Of a DNA stretch of 64,000 nt, positions 1 to 12,000 are shown piece by piece. Source of the stretch: Candidatus Obscuribacterales bacterium (lineage in GTDB: Bacteria > Cyanobacteriota > Vampirovibrionia > Obscuribacterales > Obscuribacteraceae); NCBI GenBank assembly GCA_020050835.1, contig JAGVKB010000093.1, positions 1-64,000 on the forward strand, read 5' to 3'. Below the pieces are notes generated by a model, which worked only from the letters and a program-made list of their open reading frames with translations, was not told where the DNA came from and did not search any database. The first letter of the stretch is position 1, and every line of letters begins with the position of its first letter. A program made the position numbers and the translations under genes.

Positions 1-3000
1 GACGAAGCGCCAGGGAGAGGAGGAGCCGGTGCCATTGAAATAGATATTGCCGGAGGTGACGGTAAGGTCGACGTTGCCGCCGTTGCGGGAGGAGTGAGTA
101 TCAATTGCGCGCGAGAAGGAAAGATTTGATCCGGCTCGCACAGTGACGTCTCCCGCCTCAATCGAAGCAAAAGTAGAGATGTTGGAGAAATTTATACCGC
201 TGCCGTTGAGCGTGATTGTCGAATTCGGAGCCAGCAGCATTATGTCTCCGCCGTACAGACCGCCGTTGGTTTGAATTGACGGTAAAGTGATCGAACTGGA
301 ATGAGAGGTAATGGAGACATCGCCGCCTGTGTTGAGAGCAGCTGCACTTGAGATGTTGCCTGTCAGCGCAATGGTGGAACCGGAATAAATGGAGATATCT
401 CCTCCGCCGGCTCCGGAAGCTGAGAATGTCCAGGCGGCATTGATAGCGCCACCAACCTTGGCAGTAATGGTGCCGGCATTGCCGGTGCCTGAATTGGCGA
501 GGAATTGAATGAAGTTGGGGGTTGAGGACGTACCGAATCCGCCGGTCGGTCCGGAGATGATATTTAGAGATATATTGCCGGCGTTGCCTGAAGTAGACGA
601 CGAGTAGAATGACCGTTCGTCGCAGCAGCCGACGGTGCCTATTAGTCCTGCGTTACCGTTTCCGGATGGATCGAGGACTGACTGTCCGATCGCAACTGAG
701 ATATTACCTCCGGTTCCGGTTGCGCCGCTTGAGTCTATGAATCGCCAGGGGGATACCACACCGGTATTGGTGAAGGTGATGTTTCCAAATGCTACAGAAA
801 GGTCGACTGCACCACCACTGCCGCTGGCGGAAGTATTTATCGCTCGGCCGAATGTAATTCCCGAGCGGGCGATGGCTGAGGCTGCTCCGCCGGAGCTCGC
901 TCCGGCTGTATAAATGTTGGAGAATCCGGAGCCGCTGCCGGAACTACCAAAGGACATGGAGCCAGAAGGAGTCAGCAACGACACGGCGCCGCCCGAAGCG
1001 GAAGCACCAGTGCCGCTTGTATAGATAACAGCATCACCGATGGCGGAGGTGAAGATTAAATTGCCTGTTAAGGAAGCAAGCAAAACATTGCCGCCGGCGG
1101 AGGTACCGGCGGTGCTGATGTTGCCGTTGACAGTAAGTCCGTCGCGGGCGATTACCGTGAAGGTGTCTGCTGAGCTGGTATTGACGGTAGTGCCAAAATT
1201 GAATGTTGCCGACGATTTGGAAAGGATTGGAACCACTAAGTACGGATTGCTGCCGGTGTTCATCTGCAGGGAGCCATAGGTGCAGCAGGGAGTGGTCCAG
1301 GCGATCGTATCGAAACCGCGCGGATTGTAGTTGACAGGTGTGGCACCGGGAGTGACGGTGATTGTAAATGTGGTGCTGGCCGGAACATTGATAGTCGAAA
1401 AGGCGGCGGTGTAGTTCGGGAAGATGCCGGCGCCTGGGTCGAGCGCGGGTCCGGAGATGAGATGGGAGGCGATCAAGACCGCTTGACCATTAGCAGAGCC
1501 GTTTGTATTGGTGAAGTTGATACCGGAATGACTAATTGATACGTCTGCCGGTAAAGCACCGAAGCCTGACGAGAGGAACACCGAGCCGGAGCGAGCCGGA
1601 GATGAAGCTGCTGCAGCGACATTTCGGCTGTCGACTAGACCGGAGATGTTGAGTTGACCAAGGGCGGCGATAGAGACGGAGCCGGCTGTGCCGGTGGCAC
1701 CGGAAGCGGTGGCGTTGATGGCGCCGATGCTGACCGGCTTCAAGGCGATGTCTAGCGATACGACTAATACCTCGCCCGCGTCCGACACACCGGAGGAATT
1801 TATGTTACCTACATTAACGGAAGTCGAACCATTGTCTCCGGCGGAGGTGACATAGACGTTGCCGCCCTTGCTTACCGAGCCGGATGAATTGAGGTTCAAG
1901 GAAGCAGTCGGATTGGTTAGGACAGCTTGATTGGAGTGCAGGGTGATCGAGCCGCCGGCGGAGCCCGAAGTATTGATGCCCTGGACTCCTGAAGCAGAGC
2001 CAGCTGAAAGATTACCAGCGGCGGAGATAAACGCGGTGCCGCCGGACGAACCGGAGAGTCCGCTGGCATCGACTGATGCAGCAGTAACAGTGCCGTTTGA
2101 CGCTGTAATGTAGACGGAACCGGCCGAGTAGCCAGTACCGGATGCGGTGGCGATAATGTCGGTGGCAAGAGCTATGCCGGAAGAGCCTGCCGATGACAAA
2201 GTGATGCCGCCGGCAGAGTTGCCATTAGACGAAACGTTGAGAGTCGAGGAAGGACCAAAGGAGATGCCGCCGGTAGCGCCGGTAGTGATAAATCCGATCC
2301 GGCCGCCCTGGGCGAAACCCGAGAAGGGTGGAGTGCCTTGCAGCCCTTGAGCCGAAATCGAGGCTGCTGAGGTAATTGTTGTGGCGGCCGAGAGCTGCAA
2401 AACGCCGGCGAAGGAGTTCTGTCCGACTCCATTCGCCGATACCGGTCCGGAAAGACTGATCGAACCAGTTTGAGAGTTGATGCTGGCGAAGCCGCCGAAT
2501 CCGGAAGAAGAGGAGGTGTCGGTCGAAAGGTTGAGGGAAGAGCCAAATGCGATATTGCCGGCAGACGAGTTGGCTGAAATTGTGCCGGCATTCGCCCCGT
2601 TAAAACCTCGCATACTAACCGAAGACAAAAGGGAGATGTCGCCGGTGGCGGTGAGCGTAACTGCTGCGCCGCGGGAGCCTGATCCGACACCGAGACCGAC
2701 CGCGTTGGCAGTGATGGAGTTGATCGAGATAGCGCCTGATGTGGTTGCGATCGAGACAGCACCAGCATTGGAGATGCCAATGATGTCTCCGCTAACGGCA
2801 ACGTTTGCGAAACCGGAAGCAAATACATCACTGATAGAGATGCTGCCTCCCTGACCGCCGGTGAATCCGGAAGCCGGAATGGTCAATGTGCCCGCATTGG
2901 CCGAGTTAAAGCCGTCTATGTTGACGTCGCCTATTGTGATTCCGGTTCGTGACGAAAGTGTAAAGCTACCGGCCGTATTGTCGATGCCGTTGGCGGTGCC

Positions 3001-6000
3001 GACTAACTTGCCGCGATTGGACGATCCGTCCATAAAGGTAATCGAGCCGGTCGTTGCAGTTAAGCCGGCAATACCTCCGACTGCACCGGAGATATCGAGA
3101 TTGCCGCCTGAAGATGAAGTGACCGAAATGTTGTTGTAGGCTCTGATTGTGGCAAGACCGCCGGTACCGAGAGTTGTCCCTGCGGAGAGATCGATTGCTG
3201 TCTGATTCAAATTGGCGGTAAAGCCTTGAATGATAATTGAAGCGCCGGTCGATTCAATTGTGAAGGTTCCGGCCCGACCGACTACTGAAGTACCGCTCAT
3301 ACCATTGGCGACGGTAGTGTTGGTTCCGGAAGTGATGTTAACGACGGCACCGCTGCCGGAAGTCGTGTTTGCAGTAAGACTGGCCAGATCGATTGATTGA
3401 TACTCCGCCAACATGTTGATTGTGCCGCCTCCGGTCAACCCGTTGGTGGATATGGCCGGAAGATTGATCGAGCCGCTGGTGCTAAGAGCAATGTTTCCGC
3501 CGGCCCCATTTGCTGAAGTGGCGACGATATTGCCTGGCGATGTAATCTGACCTGCAAGATTGGAGCGATGAGCGGTCAAAGCGATGCTGCCGCCGGCACC
3601 GTTGACCCCATTGGCTGAAAGCACGCCGGCCAATATATGGATGTTGCCGCCGTAAAGGGTGATCGCCCCGCCGGCGGAGGTGGAGGCTGCCACATTTATA
3701 TTGGAAGTATGATTTACCATCAGGTTTGAGTTGCGATCGAAGAGCCGAACGGATATGCTGCCGCCGGATGTTCCGGTGGATTTGAGCATGCCGAATGTGC
3801 CGTTGGCGACAATCGGCGGGCTGCCCCCGTATCCGACAACAAAGTTATTGCTCGACGTCGTTGAAAGTGAAATGGATCCGCCCTGGGTCGTTGCTGACGA
3901 CACGTCTATTGAGATGCCTGAAAGCAATGATGTTTCGCCGGCTATATTGATGTTTGGTGAGTAGATGGCAACCGAGCCGCCGGCTGTGTTATTGCTTGAA
4001 GCATCAACAGACTTCACAGCTGTTGTACCGGAGCGCGCCACTAACACAACTGCCCCGGAGTTAGAGTTAAGCGCCGAGGTCGCGGTGACCAGATTCTGCG
4101 AGGAGGCGTTCAATCCAGTTGCGGCGTCAACAACGATCATTCCGGAGGATGCGTTGCTGCCAGCTGTGGATGTTCTGATATCCGAGTTTAGAGTAACAGA
4201 ACCAGCTGAATTCTCGAGAATCACTGCTCCGCTGCTGTTAGTTGCTGATGTCGCCAGCAGAGTATCGAGAGATAAACCTGCCAGGTCGGAGTTTTGCACT
4301 ACGATATTGCCGGCGATACCACCGGCGTTGCGTGTGACTATCTGCCCCGGAGCTGGAGAAGAACCGGCTAGATTGACTCTAATTGTGGAGGTTCGGAAGC
4401 TGTTGTTCGAATCTGTCAAGAGATTAGAGCCTGCCAGCAAGGTTAGTGAGCCGGACAGCCTTAAATTACGGGTAACGCCGGTGCCGGAATCATTGCTGTA
4501 AGAAAGAAGGCTGGCGTTCGTCAGACCAGTGGTTGAACGAGTGGACACCGTGCCAACCTTCAACGATGTTCCTGACGAAACATTGAGCGAGCCTCCATTC
4601 GCTGAGTTGAGACCACCGGCAACTAAATCCCTGGTAAGTATCTGTTGTCCGGCCATCAGATTTTGTGAGCCGGCGGTAAATGTGTTGGATACAGAGTTCT
4701 TGGCGTAGCTGTATATGCTGCCATTAGAGTTCAAAGTCAATCCTGTCCAGTTACCTATGGTCAGAGTTGATTTGGCTCCCAACAGGACTGACCCTCCGAT
4801 TCCGGTCGCTGAGTCGTTGGATGTGTCGATGGTTGCATCGAGATTTCCGGAAGCCGCCGATCCACTGATAAGAATCGATGAACCGACAACTGTTAAATTG
4901 GCCGAATTGCCGTTTCCGGAGACGGTGTTGATACCGCCGGCTACATTGACAGCGCCGCCGGCAAAGAGGGTAATGGGGGCTGATGCGGCAGAGGGGTTTG
5001 AGTTGTTGATTGTAGAGGCAATGGAGATTCCATTATTGGAGACGATTGCGACCGGCGAAGTGCCGTTGCCGGTGGTGGAGTTAATGTTGACCGTGCCGCC
5101 TACCGCAAGCGGTGCTATGAATCTGTTGGAGGGAGTGGCGAACGAAAGAGAGCCGGAGCCTATATTAAAGGATGAGAAGGCGGCAAGCGAGCCGGCTGGT
5201 AAATTGAAAGAGGTAGAAGTTGTATTGTCGATGATCTGTGGACGTGACGAGTTGGCAGTGATCGAGACAGTGTAACTGTGCCCGGATACGATATCGGATG
5301 CAGAGAATGTGCCGCCGGAGCCGGGTGCTGGCGTATTGGGATAGATTCCGATGCCGGAGGCGAAAGTCGGTGAGCTTACATTCGTGCCGCTGTTGACCTG
5401 CAGAACTCCTTGCGACATTACGATAGCGGTACCATTGGCGCCACCAGCGCCGCCCGTAATGGTCGGGTTGACTCTATATGTTGATGTCGTGCCGGTTGAA
5501 ATGAAAACCGACCCACCGTTGCCGCCGGCTCCGGTTGCGGCGGCTGATACCTGCCGTCCGAGATTTGCGCTTACGAAGGTTGGCGTGCCGGTGGAGATTA
5601 TCGAGATGGAGCCGCCTTGAGTGAATCCGCGAGCGTCCACGTTGAAGGTACCGTCCTCTTCGATGCTGATCGGCGAATTTGAACCGAAAGCATTTACAAG
5701 GACTGTGCCGCCACGTCCGGCGCTCGACGATACATTTATATTGCCGGCCATCGAGATGCCGCCGTTTGCCATCATTAGCACTTGCCCGCCGGCGCTCGTA
5801 CCGGTCGCGGAGAGTGAGGAGAAGAGCGGGCCGCCGACTCTATTAGAGAATGACACTGCACCGGTGTTGGAGGTAACCGCGATATTGCCGCCAACCCCGC
5901 CGGTAGCCAACGCTTGCATCCAGCCTGTCGAGATCGCTCCGGAAGCAGATATTAGTATATTGCCGGCATTTCCATTTGATGAGTTGGCCTGAATGGTGCC

Positions 6001-9000
6001 GGTGCCGTTGGCGATCTGCCCGCCCGAATTGAAAGCGATGTTGCCGGCATTGAGACCGTTGGCTTGGAACGACCACTCGGCTTGTGTGTTGCCGCCAACG
6101 TTGACGGATATGTTGCCAGCGTTGCCGGAGAGCGAATTGGATATGAACTGAATCAGGTTTGCAGTGGTAGAAGTTCCCAGACGTCCGGATGGTCCGTTCA
6201 ATATGTTTACTGTAATGCTGCCGCCGGCTCCGGATGTCGATGAGGCGTTAAACGATCGTTCGTCGCAGCAACCGGTGGTTGCTATCAGTCCGGCGTTGCC
6301 GTTGCCGGAGCCCGGAACGCTCGACTGATTGATGAACAACGAAATGTTGCCGCCCCCGACATTAGTGCCTTGAGTATTGATGAAATACCATGGTGACGCG
6401 GAGCCGGTGTCATTGAATGTAATGTTGCCTGTTCCGGTGACGGACAGCGACACATTGCCGCCGAGGTTAGCCGAAGTTGTGTCGATGGCCCGCGCGAGAT
6501 TGATACCTGAAGTCGCAGTCAAGGTTACCGAACCGGCCTTCATAGGAGCTGAGGTGTCGATTGAAACGAACTTAGGACTTCCGCTGTTGCCAAGGTTGAT
6601 GGAGCCGTTGGTGGCATTGAGATTGACCGTACCACCAATGGTTCCGCCAGTGGCAAAGATCGATCCGATATTGCCGATTGATGATGCGGTTACCGAGATG
6701 TTACCTGCTACGCCGGTGGTTGCACTTGACTGCAAAGATTGACCGGTCGAGAAGGAGCCGGCAGTATTGATGGATATATTGCCGCTGTTTACGCCGGTAG
6801 TCAAAATTGCGTTATGCGTTTGGGCTGTGCCGCCGGTAGACGTAATGGAAACATTTCCGCCGTTGCCTGAGGTTGATGTCGCGCGCAGCAGGAAGAAACT
6901 TCTGTCGGAGCTCGCCGTTCCAAAATAACCGAGCGGCCCGCTCTTGAGGTTGATGGATATGTTGCCGGCGTCACCAGAGACAGAATCTGTTTTGATCGAT
7001 CGCTCATCGCAACAGCCGGTGTTGGTTAGAACTCCCGCACCGCCATTGCCCTGCAACGCCTGGGCGAGATTGGAATTGAAAAAGAATGAATGACCAATTT
7101 GCAGCGCGATATCTCCGCCGGTTCCGTATGTACTGCTGGCATTCACGAACGACCATGGACTTGCTACGCCAGTGTCATTGAATATTATGTTGCCGTTCAA
7201 CGCAACCAGATTTACGTTGCCACCATCACGACTGCCTTGCGTGTTGAGCGCTCTGGAGAAAGTAAGATCGCCGCCGCTGTACATATAAATATTCCCGCCG
7301 GTCAGGATGGCGTGCGTATCGACTACCGTGAAATTTGATCCATTTGTGGTGAATGTGATGCTTCCAAGTGGAGCGGTGACATTGATGTTGCCGCCATAGA
7401 ACCCACCGGCGGATTGTAATAGGGCGGTCGAAATCGATCCAAACGACGAGTTTACATTGATGTTTCCTCCGATGCCGACCAATGATACGTCCGAGGTGGT
7501 TTGACCGGATAGAGAGTTGGACTGGACAGCTCCCGTAATGGTGAGTTGATAATCGGAATGAATGTTGATTACACCACCGTTGCGGCCGGAGGCATTGAAG
7601 GTCCAATTCGTGTTCATCCTGCCGCCTGCGTCGACTGAAATCTTGCCGCCGTTGCCGGTTGAAGATGAAGCTATAAATTGAATGAAGTTGGCGGTAGAAG
7701 ATGTCCCGAAGCTGCCGGTTGGACCGGAAACAACGCGCAATCTGATGTCGCCTGCATTTCCGTTCGTTGACGATGTATTGACCGAGCGTTCGTCGCAGCA
7801 GCCGACTGTTGCATAGAGTCCGGCATCGCCGTTGCCAGAGCCGGGCAATACCGATTGACCGATTGCAACTGTAACATTGCCGCCCGAACCGATGGTGCTG
7901 CGAGCATCGATAAAACTCCAGGGGCTCACCACGCCGGTGCCGTTGAAGACTATATTGCCGTTTAAGACGGACATGACTACATTACCGGCTCGACCGGCAG
8001 AACTCGTATCGATGGCGTCTGTGAAGCTGACGTTTGAACCGGTGAGAATGCTGATTGAGCCGGCTTGAAGTGGACCGGACGCGGCGAGATTTCTTGAGGC
8101 GGAGCCGCCGCCGGAGGCTCCCATAGTCAATGTTCCAACCGGCGCATAAATGTAGATATTGCCGCCGATTCCATTGAGGCCGGAAGCGGAGGTGTTGAGA
8201 ATTGCATCTCCGACCGACGAACTAAAGCTGATGTTGCCGGTCAACGACATGAGTTGAACATCGCCGCCGGCGGTTGTGCCGGCGGTGTTGACATTGCCGT
8301 TTACGGTCAGAGTTCCGAGAGACGCCAGGGCAAGTGAGCCTCCCGGACTGAAAGTGTTGCCGGTCGTGATCGTAGTTGTGCCGAGCGATAGAACCGGTGC
8401 GATCAGGTGGCTGTCTCCGCCGGTATCGATCTGCAGCACTCCCGAGTTGCCAATGACGGAAATGGATGTGAATCCGTGCGGGTTGTAATTGGTGATTGCT
8501 GTCGGTTTGATCTCTACTTTTATAGTGGCGTTGTTGACGCTAATGCTGCTCATCGACGCTACATAATTTTGCTCGACTCTGGATTTGCCGGCAGCCGCAA
8601 CAGGGGCAGGCGATGAAATTGCGCCGGAGGATACGAGAATTGCAGTTCCGGAATCCGAGCCGTTTGCCGAGTTGACCACTACTCCTGTCTGAGAGATTGA
8701 GACTCCCGACGATAGGAAAGCTGAGCCCGATCTCGCTCCTGCGGCTGGGGAAAGGCTGGAGTTTGTAGTGTCTACCGAGCCGGTCAGCGTCAACGTGCCG
8801 GTGCTGGCGATTGCTACCGAGCCGCCTGTGCCGGTCGAGCCTGCGGCTTGCGATGTGATCTGACCAAGGGAAACCGGCTTGGGCAATGCATCGGAATCAA
8901 GCGAGACGGCAGTTACCGTTCCCCCTGATTGTGAGCCGGAAGTGTTGATTGAGTCCAACTTTATTGAATCAGTTCCGTCGTTGCCGGCAGCTGTGACAAA

Positions 9001-12000
9001 CACATCACCGCCTGCGCCGGTCGACGAGCTGGTGTTGATACTGCTTGCAGAGCCGGAATTTTTTACCACCGCCTGACCAGCCGAGAGCATTACGCGCCCC
9101 CCCTGGGCTGATCCATTGGCTTTGATCCCGTAGGTGCCTCCACCCATATTGATGTTCGCAGCGGCGCTGATCTGGATATTACCTGCGTCAGCTCCGGAAA
9201 CTCCCGAGCTGTCCAGTGAGGTAACAAAAATGCTTCCGCCGGAGGACTTTAAGTAGATGTCCCCGCCCAAATTGCCGGCGTTGTTGCCGATCGCTTCTAT
9301 GTTGCCGAGGTTCAAACTGCCGGTGCCGCCTGCATTAACGAGGATGCTGCCGGCGCTGTTGTTGGCTGCGCTGGTGATAATCTTGCCGGTTGAAAGTCCC
9401 GAGTTCGACGCCATAAGCAAGACTTTGCCGGCTGGCCCGGCGCCGAGGTTTTGAGTAGCGATGTCGCCTAACAGGGTCGTACTTGATAAGGTGAGCGACA
9501 CTCTGCTGGTGGATTGGGCATTGCTGCCATCGGCAAGAATTGTCGAGCCGGCCACGAAATTCACGAGAGCGGACTCCAATACCGAGCCTTGACCACGTTC
9601 GAGCGGCAAGATAACCCGGTTGAAAGAGCCGGAAAATTCGTTGCCCTGCAGGGCGTTGGTGGTGAAAAGCAGAGTACCGGCCGCTCCTAGCCCTGTGTCG
9701 TTGTTGTAAGACAGGATGTTGGATCCGGTGGTGGAACGAGTGACGACAGAGCCGAGATTGAACTGCTGGCTGCCGCTGTCGATTAACACGTTGCCGCCCG
9801 CTGCGTTGTTTAAACCAGCGGCGGTAACGTTGCCTGCTGTGACAATGCCTGGTCCGCTGGTTGAACCACGCTGAGTGTTGTCGGCGGCGATGAAGATATC
9901 GCCGGCTTTGCGCCCGACACCGGAGGCGCTGCTGTTGAGGTCTAAGATGCTCAAGTGACTGCCGGAGTAGAGCCCGATACTTCCGCCATTGGCCGAGCTG
10001 CCGCCGATTGCAATGTTGTCCGAGAAGACATTGCCGGCCGACAGCACTATCCCTGGGATAGTCGGTACGAAGGGAGCAACGAGTGAAATTGAGCCGGAAT
10101 GCCGGTCGCCGGTACTGCTGGAAGTAATGCTCCCGCGAGCGATCAGATTGCCGATTGCTTCGGCGACCAGAATACTACCTCCTTGCGCAGACTCCGTGTT
10201 AGCTCTGTTGCCAGCCAGGATGATCGGGTCGGTCAGCGGATTGGCGATGTTGCCAAGGGTGACGCCGGTGCTACCGGCGCCGGCGGCGGCTAGCAGCACC
10301 ACGTCGCCGGATTGTGCATGGAGTACTCCAGAAATCGCTTGTGTGCTTATCTTGTTGCCGGCTGCAGCGTTCGCCAGCGTCAGGGTCTCGTGTGACACAA
10401 GCACAACCGAAGCTGCATTGCCAGTTTCAGCGTCCTGAATGCCGGTAATGTTGCCTCCGATAGTCATTCTAGGCACGGCGATCGGCACCAGGAGATGACT
10501 GTCTCCGTTTGTGTCGATTGAGAGATTGCCGGTAGTGTTTAAATTCGCGGTGATTCCAGGCACGTTGCTGACTGCTGTGAACCCACCAGGTACTAGCTTG
10601 TATGTATTGGTGCCATCACTGAAGCTGGGAATGGACTGTGGTGTCACCAAAAAGCTGTAACTCTTCGAATCGCCTGCTGGTTGAAAGCCGGAGAAAGCGG
10701 TGAACCCTCCACCTCCGACCAGGGCGTTGACCCCGGCAAAAATTCCCAGCCCGCCCTGACCGGAAGGAGCCGGAGTTTGCCCGGTGAAGACCGGTGCCGA
10801 GCCCAAACGAATGTTGCTTCTGGAAAGTAACACGACGCTGGCATCAGAACCGGTGTCGATCGCAGCAGTGTTAGTTGTCGAGCCGATGTTTATACCGGTG
10901 CCGGAAGCCAGCCCGCTCGAAATGAAGATGCCACCGCTTTGCAGTGCGCCGACTCCACGGGTTGACAGGGCAGCAGATGACGAATTGCTGGTGCCGATGT
11001 CCAGACCGAGCGGTGCGCTGATGGCGATTCCTCCGGCGTGACCATCGGCAGCAGTCGAACTTGTATCGATCGAGCCGACAGTTGTTGAGCCGCTCAGTCC
11101 AGTGTGCACGATAGTGACGTTGCCACTGCGTACCCCGCGAGTATCTATGTTGCCGACTGTGATTGCGGCGGTATTGTCGCCAGTGTTGTTCGCGCTCAGC
11201 AACACCTGCCCACCATTGCCGAAGATGCCTGAGGTCGTGATGTTGCCTGTGACCGTCAGAGTTTGCTCTGCGACCAGCACCACGTCTCCTCCGTTGCCCG
11301 TTGTCAATAGTGGGCTTGTGTTGATGTTGCCGGTGATTGAAATGCTGCCGGCCGGTGCAGAGATAGACAGAATGTTCCCGTTTGTTCCAATATCACCAAT
11401 GTGAGTATAGGTGCCTGATTGCACGTAAATTACCGGATCACCGGTTACTTCAAATTTCTGAATGTTGAGATCGCCTTTAGCGACTGCGATGTTGATCTCA
11501 CCGGTGGATATGTTGACTCCGCCGGTCAAGCTGTTGGCGTCGATCGTAACTTTACCTTCCGTGCTCAAGAAGTCAATCAAACGGGCAGAGACATCTCCGC
11601 CAGTCAGTGAAAGCTGCGCTTTGGAAAGTACGTTGTGTTGGCTGTCGAAGGTTGTGGCGAGGGTTTCGAACATAACCTTGTCATGCGCTCTGATTGTGCC
11701 GAGCGCGTTGTTGACCGATAGGGTATTGCCTAAGAAGTTCTGAATCTGAACGTTGCCGGCCAGCGCCTGCATGATGCCGGTGTTGTTGAGAGCGGCGGTG
11801 GCGGCATTGATATTGCCAAGTTGCGCGGCGATCATCCCCTGGTTGACGATTGATGCCGCTTGCAGATTTACCGAATTCATCGCTTGCATCATCGGGCTAA
11901 TGCCGGTCACCCCGGCCGGCAGGGCGTTGACGATCGAACTACCAGCGGTGGCAGTCAGATTGGCAGCGCTGCTGATCACACCAGCATTAACAATGCTGTT

